Below, one piece after another: positions 59,339 through 64,000 of a stretch of DNA of 64,000 nucleotides. This DNA is from Salegentibacter salegens. Its GTDB lineage: Bacteria; Bacteroidota; Bacteroidia; Flavobacteriales; Flavobacteriaceae. The stretch's first letter is position 1; each line of letters begins with the position of its first letter. The notes under the pieces are model-generated. The model saw nothing but the letters and a program-made list of their open reading frames with translations, was not told where the DNA came from and did not search any database. The DNA is taken from assembly GCF_900142975.1 (NCBI RefSeq), contig NZ_LT670848.1:868001-932000 (forward strand), written 5' to 3'. Position numbers and translations under genes: made by a program.

Positions 59339-61525
59339 TTATTTCTTTTTCATTGCCTGCACCAGTTCCAGTTTTTCCACGTCAACTTGCGTGGTGAACA
59401 TTCCGTAGTTGATTATTGCTTTTCCTTTTTCAATTTTATCTAAAGTTCCTACAGATCGGCTATCTTCTAACCGCACTCTATCTCCAATTTTAGGCGGAAT
59501 TTTAGGTTTATTGGCTTCCTGGCGTTCTTTTTCAGAAACTTTTGCTTTTTCTTCCTTCTTCTTTTTCCTAATTACAGAAAACTCTTTTTTAACTTCCTGC
59601 TGAACTTTTTTCTCTTTTTCTTTCTGAATTTTTCGCTCCTTCGCCGATTCCTTTTTTCGCTTGGAATTTTCTATTTCAACAAACTTCAGAAATTCGCCAA
59701 TAAGCTCTTTCTTCTTTTTATTTTCAAAATACTTTTCACTTAGCTCATTCACTTTTTGCCCCATATAAATGAGTCGCTGGTTGCTATCGTATAATTCCTG
59801 GTAGCTTTCCAGTTTCTGCTGAATCCTGTTATTTGTTTCTTCAAGTTTATCTTTTTCTATGGCCGCTTTCTGTTCTTTGGTCTTCAGGGAATCGGTGGTT
59901 TTTTGAAGTTTAGAACGTTCTTGCTGAAGCTTGGCGATACTGCGGTCAAACCTTATTTTTCCTTTTTCAACTTTCTTTCGGGAGCGATTTATTAAACTAT
60001 AAGGAATACCATTTTTTTGAGCAACTTCAAAAGTAAACGAACTTCCGGCTTCCCCAACCTGCAATTTATAGATTGGCTCCAGGCTACTGGAGTCAAAAAG
60101 CATATTTGCATTGCTCATATTGGGCACCTCGTTGGCCAGCTTTTTTAAATTTGCGTAATGGGTGGTCAAAATCCCAAAAGATTCTTTTTCGTAAAATACT
60201 TCTAGGAAAGTTTCAGCTAAGGCGCCGCCAAGTTCGGGATCACTTCCGGTTCCAAATTCATCGATTAGGAAGAGTGTTCTATCGTCACATTTCCGAAGAA
60301 AATAATTCATATTCTTCAGTCGGTAACTATAGGTACTCAAATGATTTTCTATAGACTGATTATCCCCAATATCGGTTAATATTTTTTCGAATAAACACAT
60401 TCGGCTATACTCGTGAACCGGCACTAAAATTCCGCTTTGCAGCATTACCTGCAATAAACCCACGGTTTTTAAAGTGATACTTTTTCCGCCGGCATTAGGA
60501 CCTGAGATCACAATAATCCTGTTGTCTTTTGCGAGTTCAATACTTTGCGGATAGGTTTTATCACCTTTTTTCTTATTGCTTAAATAGAGTAGTGGGTGAT
60601 AGGCATCTTTTAATTGAAGCTCCCGCTCTTTGGTGATCTTTGGCAGTAAACCATTGGTCATTTCAGCATATTTGGCTTTCGCTGCAATAACATCTATCTC
60701 ACAAAGCAAATCCTGATAATCTATTAAAAGTGGCTTAAACGGTCTTATTTTATTGGTGAGTTCCTTTAAAATGCGCTTTATTTCTTCTTTTTCTTCGTAT
60801 TCAAGATTATTGAGTTCGCGAGTATACTGGTAAGTTGCTTCTGGCTGAATATAAACAATGCTGCCGGTTTTTGAATTTCCTAAAATGCCCCCTTTAACTT
60901 TACGGCGGTGCATTGCGGTTACCGCTAAAACCCTAACATTTTCTACCACACTTTCTCGAATTTCATCTAAATATCCATAAGAATGATAAGTGGTAAGTGC
61001 TTTAGCAAAACTGGAGTTAATTTGACCTTTTACCTGATTTATAGACCGCCTAATTTGTTGTAAATGCGGTGTGGCATCGTCTTTTAATTCGCCAAATTTG
61101 TTGATCACCGCGCCAATACTATCTACAATTTCGGTGGTGTATTCTACCTCTGCAGTGGTTTCAAACAAACTAGGGTAATGTTCCTGGAATTTTCTAAAAA
61201 ACTTAATGTGGGTATTTACGGTTTCTGAAAGGCTATAAATCTTTCTGAAACTTCCAATTTCAAGGATAGAATCTTCAATCTCCAACGTGCGTAATTCATT
61301 TTTAATTGAATCGAAGCCGTGATTTGGAATTCGGCTTTCGCGCGTTTTTGAACTTACATACTCATTGGTTTGATGAAGTCCGAACAGTGTTTTTTTACCC
61401 GTTTTATAAGGTTGAAGTTTTAAAGCTTTCTCCTTTCCCGGTCCTGTAATGCATAAATCTGAAATTTGCTGGCAAACTACAGGAAATTCGAGGTCTATAA
61501 GGCTCTTTGGTGCAATTTTAATCAT
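59339..61525 (-). CDS. mutS2: MutS2-type ATPase lacking Smr domain
   Basis: A 728-residue MutS2-branch protein: lever/clamp region (about 25-320), Walker A ISGPNAGGKSITLKT (about 333-347), Walker B LFLIDEFGTGSDPELGGALAE (about 417-437), and STHY-like LTTHYANLKKL. A long charged coiled-coil (about 520-660) and a KOW-like end (KIGDRVRLEDSRSVGTLDKIEKGKAIINYG) follow. The C-terminal Smr nuclease domain of typical MutS2 is absent; the protein stops right after the KOW-like part. MutS2 acts on recombination intermediates and, in some bacteria, on collided ribosomes. Divergent from ung, so two DNA-maintenance genes share the region. Confidence 0.88.
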   Translation of the reverse strand: MIKIAPKSLIDLEFPVVCQQISDLCITGPGKEKALKLQPYKTGKKTLFGLHQTNEYVSSKTRESRIPNHGFDSIKNELRTLEIEDSILEIGSFRKIYSLSETVNTHIKFFRKFQEHYPSLFETTAEVEYTTEIVDSIGAVINKFGELKDDATPHLQQIRRSINQVKGQINSSFAKALTTYHSYGYLDEIRESVVENVRVLAVTAMHRRKVKGGILGNSKTGSIVYIQPEATYQYTRELNNLEYEEKEEIKRILKELTNKIRPFKPLLIDYQDLLCEIDVIAAKAKYAEMTNGLLPKITKERELQLKDAYHPLLYLSNKKKGDKTYPQSIELAKDNRIIVISGPNAGGKSITLKTVGLLQVMLQSGILVPVHEYSRMCLFEKILTDIGDNQSIENHLSTYSYRLKNMNYFLRKCDDRTLFLIDEFGTGSDPELGGALAETFLEVFYEKESFGILTTHYANLKKLANEVPNMSNANMLFDSSSLEPIYKLQVGEAGSSFTFEVAQKNGIPYSLINRSRKKVEKGKIRFDRSIAKLQQERSKLQKTTDSLKTKEQKAAIEKDKLEETNNRIQQKLESYQELYDSNQRLIYMGQKVNELSEKYFENKKKKELIGEFLKFVEIENSKRKKESAKERKIQKEKEKKVQQEVKKEFSVIRKKKKEEKAKVSEKERQEANKPKIPPKIGDRVRLEDSRSVGTLDKIEKGKAIINYGMFTTQVDVEKLELVQAMKKK

Positions 61526-61538
61526 AAATAAATTTCCC

Positions 61539-61546
61539 TACTTTTG
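61539..61546 (+). promoter_or_regulatory. -7 box (TACTTTTG) before ung
   Basis: A perfect TAnnTTTG 27 bases before the ung ATG. No clear -33 TTG at the right distance. Confidence 0.4.
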
Positions 61547-61554
61547 AGGTTCTG

Positions 61555-61562
61555 CAAATTTA
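61555..61562 (-). promoter_or_regulatory. -7 box (TAAATTTG) before mutS2
   Basis: A perfect TAnnTTTG on the minus strand, 30 bases before the mutS2 start, interleaved with the ung promoter so that the divergent genes would share polymerase space. Confidence 0.4.
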
Positions 61563-61572
61563 CTCAATTAAA

Positions 61573-62238
61573 ATGAAGGTAGATATACACCCCAGCTGGA
61601 AAAAAGAACTCGCCGAAGAATTTGAAAAGGATTACTTTAAAAACCTGGCAGAATTTGTAAAAAACGAATATACCGAAAACACTTGCTACCCAAAAGGCAA
61701 AGATATTTTTTCGGCATTTGAGCACGCTACTTTTCCCAACACCAAAATTGTTATTTTGGGTCAGGATCCATATCACGGGCCGGGGCAGGCCAACGGACTC
61801 TGTTTTTCGGTAAATGATGGAATTAAAACTCCGCCATCGCTTCAAAATATCTTTAGAGAAATTAAAGAAGATTTGGGGAGACCGGTGCCAGATTCCGGAA
61901 ATTTAGAACGCTGGGCAAACCAGGGAGTTTTGTTGCTGAATGCTACTTTAACGGTTAGAGCACACCAGGCAGGATCGCACCAGAAGAAAGGATGGGAACG
62001 GTTTACCGATAGGGTGATAGAGATTATTTCTGCTGAAAAAGAAAATGTAGTTTTCTTACTTTGGGGCGGTTATGCCAAAAAGAAAGGAGCCAAAATTGAC
62101 TCCTCTAAACATCTTATTTTAACCAGCGGGCATCCTTCACCATTAAGCGCAAACCGAGGTTACTGGTTCGGAAATAAGCATTTTAGCAAAGCAAATGCCT
62201 ATTTAAAAGAAAACGGTAAAGAGCCGATAGATTGGTAA
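61573..62238 (+). CDS. ung: Uracil-DNA glycosylase Ung
   Basis: A 221-residue family 1 UDG. Motif GQDPYHGPGQANGLCFSV (about 63-80) carries catalytic Asp65; LLNATLTVRAHQAGSH gives the uracil-binding Asn; TSGHPSPLSANRGYWF (about 184-199) carries the His and the Leu-intercalation loop. It excises uracil from DNA. Normal length. ATG follows a perfect -7 box. Confidence 0.96.
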   Translation: MKVDIHPSWKKELAEEFEKDYFKNLAEFVKNEYTENTCYPKGKDIFSAFEHATFPNTKIVILGQDPYHGPGQANGLCFSVNDGIKTPPSLQNIFREIKEDLGRPVPDSGNLERWANQGVLLLNATLTVRAHQAGSHQKKGWERFTDRVIEIISAEKENVVFLLWGGYAKKKGAKIDSSKHLILTSGHPSPLSANRGYWFGNKHFSKANAYLKENGKEPIDW

Positions 62239-62240
62239 GC

Positions 62241-62816
62241 CTAAAATCGGAATCCAAGATTTACGTTAAACTGGCCCACAATTGTTGGAGAATTTTCACT
62301 CAATAAATTTCTACCAATTCCGGCACCCAGGTCTAGGAAAAATCCACCGGTAGAGACAAATTTACCACCAACTCCAAAACCAAGGGCAAAATCGGTGTAA
62401 TTTTCATCTTCGTAATAACCATAACCATCTGGGCCAACCACATAATTATCGTCATATTCACCGCTGGAAAGCATTCCAAAGCCGTGAACATAAAATCCGC
62501 GGGCGTAACGGTCTCCAAAGAAATATTTGTATTTCCCAGTTAGTGATAAATCTTTATAAAAAGCGTCTGCCACGTCCTCACTGTCTTTATCTAAGGCCTG
62601 AATAAAAGCTTCTACTGCCCAACTGGAATTCGGGTCTATAATACGCTCGTATGTGATATCTAAAGCACCAAATGCTACAAGATTAAGCGCTCCAATGCTT
62701 AATTCATTTTGAGTGATATCTCTTTTATCGGGTTCGGTAGTTTGGGTCTTTTGCGAGTCTTGCGCGAAAGTAACTGAAGAAATTAGTAATAAAAATAGCA
62801 ATGATAATTTTTTCAT
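62241..62816 (-). CDS. Outer-membrane barrel protein, DUF3575-like
   Basis: A 191-residue exported protein with signal peptide (about 1-18, ending TFAQ), a polar linker, then strands with a barrel pattern (ELSIGALNLVAFGALDITYERI, WAVEAFIQAL, GFYVHGFGMLSSGEY, GFGVGGKFVS, FLDLGAGIGRNL) and a final Phe-Arg-Phe (GFRF). This looks like the DUF3575/OmpW-like small barrels of Bacteroidota. Function unknown. Converges on ung (two-base gap). Confidence 0.72.
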   Translation of the reverse strand: MKKLSLLFLLLISSVTFAQDSQKTQTTEPDKRDITQNELSIGALNLVAFGALDITYERIIDPNSSWAVEAFIQALDKDSEDVADAFYKDLSLTGKYKYFFGDRYARGFYVHGFGMLSSGEYDDNYVVGPDGYGYYEDENYTDFALGFGVGGKFVSTGGFFLDLGAGIGRNLLSENSPTIVGQFNVNLGFRF

Positions 62817-62857
62817 AAAAGTAGAAATTGATGACTAATGATTGATGATTAATTGGC

Positions 62858-63709
62858 CTACAAATTATGAATAAATTCGGATGATCGTTGTTTTTTCGAA
62901 ATTAAATTAAGCTCTAATAATTTATCCTGCACCTTTTCTACCTCGTTTTCAGTTATTTGCTCCTGACTCCAGTGTGTAATATTCAACCATTTTTCAATAT
63001 CTTCCAGGCGCTGATCGTAGTTCTCCGATAACTTTTCGGCAATTTTAGGAAGATTTTTAAATCGTTGGGTTTCCCTGTTTAAGATTTCCAGCATTGTTTT
63101 AAGTCGGTCCGGTTCATTTTTTAAACTTTCATTTCTGGCAGCAATCACAAAACAAGGCCACGGGGTAGGGCAGTCGGCAAGTCTTCTAAAGGTATGATTA
63201 TCTACCAAAGGTTTGGTGGTAAAATGTTCCCACATAAAGTACTGGGCTTTATCATTTTTTAAAGCTTCTACCGCGCCATCCAGATCTTTTACTATTTCAA
63301 ACTCGAGCTCTTCGGTATTCCAGGTGTGATTTTGGGCATTTACATACGCCATAAGATGTGAGCCGCTGCCTTTTCGGCTAATTGCGGCCTTAGTATTTTT
63401 AAGTTCTTCAACCGATTTATATTTAGATGCGGCCGCTACATGAATTCCCCAAACTAAAGGAGAACCTATGTAAGTTTGAATAATTTTACTTTCATTTCCA
63501 GAAATTATATCTTTTAAAATGCCTTCGGTTAAAATTACTGCGGCATCAATCTCTCCAGCTCGCAAAGCTTTATTCATAGCACCGGTGCCCCCTGGAAAAT
63601 CTTTCCATATTACATTAATGCCACGTGCTTCAAAAAGTTTTTCTTCTATACATAAGTGCCACGGAAGGTTAAAATGTTCTGGTACACCGCCTACTTTTAT
63701 AGTCTTCAT
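62858..63709 (-). CDS. Orphan periplasmic-binding-like protein without signal peptide
   Basis: A 283-residue type 2 periplasmic-binding-fold protein: IKVGGVPEHFNLPWHLCIEEKLFEARGINVIW (about 4-35), a GGTGAMNKALRAGEIDAAVILTEG loop (about 40-63), ISRKGSGSHLMAYVNAQ (about 110-126) and LADCPTPWPCFVIAARN (about 177-193). It resembles the NMT1/SsuA-like solute-binding group, but it starts directly at the domain without a signal peptide or lipobox, and no permease or ATPase gene is near. A cytoplasmic ligand-binding or enzyme role is likely. It overlaps the polyphosphate kinase stop by four bases, implying co-translation. Confidence 0.72.
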   Translation of the reverse strand: MKTIKVGGVPEHFNLPWHLCIEEKLFEARGINVIWKDFPGGTGAMNKALRAGEIDAAVILTEGILKDIISGNESKIIQTYIGSPLVWGIHVAAASKYKSVEELKNTKAAISRKGSGSHLMAYVNAQNHTWNTEELEFEIVKDLDGAVEALKNDKAQYFMWEHFTTKPLVDNHTFRRLADCPTPWPCFVIAARNESLKNEPDRLKTMLEILNRETQRFKNLPKIAEKLSENYDQRLEDIEKWLNITHWSQEQITENEVEKVQDKLLELNLISKKQRSSEFIHNL

Positions 63710-64000
63710 TTGGTATGTTTTTCTTTTAAATAATTATAAATTTCATATTGTGAACGCACTGGTTTTTCGGTTTCCTTTCGGTCTACATATACGTTCTTTT
63801 CGTCGGCATCCTGGATTCTTGCTTTTACATTATCGTTTAGCTGAATTTCAAGGATTTCTTTGAATTCCTGTGCTACATCTTTATCCAGAATAGGGGAGAG
63901 CACTTCTATGCGTCGGGAAAGATTACGCGTCATCCAGTCGGCACTACCGTAATAGATCTTTTCATCACCACCGTTTTCAAAAATATAGATGCGACCATGT
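63706..64000 (-). CDS. ppk1: Polyphosphate kinase 1, C-terminal end (partial)
   Basis: Only the last 97 codons are inside the window; the gene continues past 64000 on the minus strand. The visible part includes HGRIYIFENGG and YYGSADWMTRNLSRRIEV, the conserved C-terminal catalytic segment of PPK1, followed by the usual end. PPK1 makes polyphosphate from ATP through a phospho-histidine enzyme. The internal ATG at 63933 is not the start, since coding similarity runs on upstream. The following orphan binding protein overlaps it by four bases. Confidence 0.88.
   Translation of the reverse strand, partial: HGRIYIFENGGDEKIYYGSADWMTRNLSRRIEVLSPILDKDVAQEFKEILEIQLNDNVKARIQDADEKNVYVDRKETEKPVRSQYEIYNYLKEKHTK

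Noticed and set aside
62828..62855. Repeated TGATGA/TGATTGATGA steps before the barrel gene
   Set aside because: Short low-complexity run without a regular unit; no regulatory meaning can be supported.
63706..63933. A separate 75-residue gene
   Set aside because: The frame continues upstream to the window edge with PPK1 sequence (HGRIYIFENGG, YYGSADW), so it is the end of a larger gene.
1..64000. CRISPR arrays, tRNA/rRNA genes, transposases, prophage genes
   Set aside because: Gaps were read through; none holds regularly spaced repeats of CRISPR size, a cloverleaf, or a recognisable mobile-element gene.

Overview
The window is a low-GC chromosomal segment from a member of the Bacteroidota, most likely a marine Flavobacteriaceae of the Gramella/Salegentibacter/Zunongwangia kind (inference from gene content and protein style, not from a database search). 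The signs are: promoters of the Bacteroidota type (TAnnTTTG at -7, often with TTG or TTTG at -33), almost no Shine-Dalgarno sequences, an LptD and a TamB of Bacteroidota type, the bacillithiol gene bshA, and a flexirubin/aryl-polyene-type pigment cluster. No rRNA, tRNA, CRISPR array, transposase or phage gene was seen. No gap between genes exceeds about 220 bases.

Region 97-13732 is the downstream part of an aryl-polyene/flexirubin cluster, all on the + strand and tightly packed or overlapping. It holds a thioesterase, two ketosynthases with intact Cys-His-His triads, two ketosynthase-like proteins that have lost the catalytic residues (chain-length-factor candidates), an acyl carrier protein, a NodB deacetylase, a LolA-like carrier, a hotdog dehydratase, a GT2-DUF2062 glycosyltransferase, an MMPL exporter with a decayed methyltransferase tail, a C45-type NTN-hydrolase lipoprotein and a phenylacetate-CoA-ligase-like enzyme. 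Ketoreductase, ammonia-lyase and DarA/DarB-type genes are not here and would have to lie upstream of the window.

Region 13736-28918 is housekeeping and accessory: an NlpC/P60 peptidase with a thiolase, a PgpH-type 7TM-HD phosphodiesterase, and a GreA-like factor divergent from satD-DUF3307. Then come an SSADH/DUF72/NUDIX operon, a thioesterase, a THUMP-like methyltransferase, an AI-2E permease, a TrmH-family methyltransferase, a DUF4159 protein, rsmE and tsaD. The most interesting spot is 18399-19883. There an ordered array of TATAAG/CTTATA half-sites with a 29-bp period precedes satD. The SatD N-terminal domain carries a pattern resembling class III nucleotide cyclases, its C-terminus has a helix-turn-helix, and the next gene is the multi-pass membrane protein DUF3307. 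That layout invites the hypothesis of a nucleotide-signal/membrane-effector module under autoregulation.

Region 29012-48387 is envelope and central metabolism: tamB, pfkA-mgsA, an HEXXH secreted protein, a RidA family protein, lptD, an amidase with SPOR domain, an MCE protein, a two-gene Fe-S oxidoreductase, a GH3-serine hydrolase fusion and bshA. Palindromic REP-like elements sit in front of pfkA and bshA.

Region 48443-64000 holds an outer-membrane barrel, a fused FAD/Fe-S dehydrogenase, a GlxA-type regulator divergent from a string of small accessory genes (VOC, NTF2-like, VOC, DinB, an HMA-fold-like protein), an LpxH-like phosphatase, aroC, a dicarboxylate/amino-acid symporter, a DCC protein, a MutS2 without Smr domain, ung, a second barrel, an orphan solute-binding protein and the C-terminal end of polyphosphate kinase running off the window.
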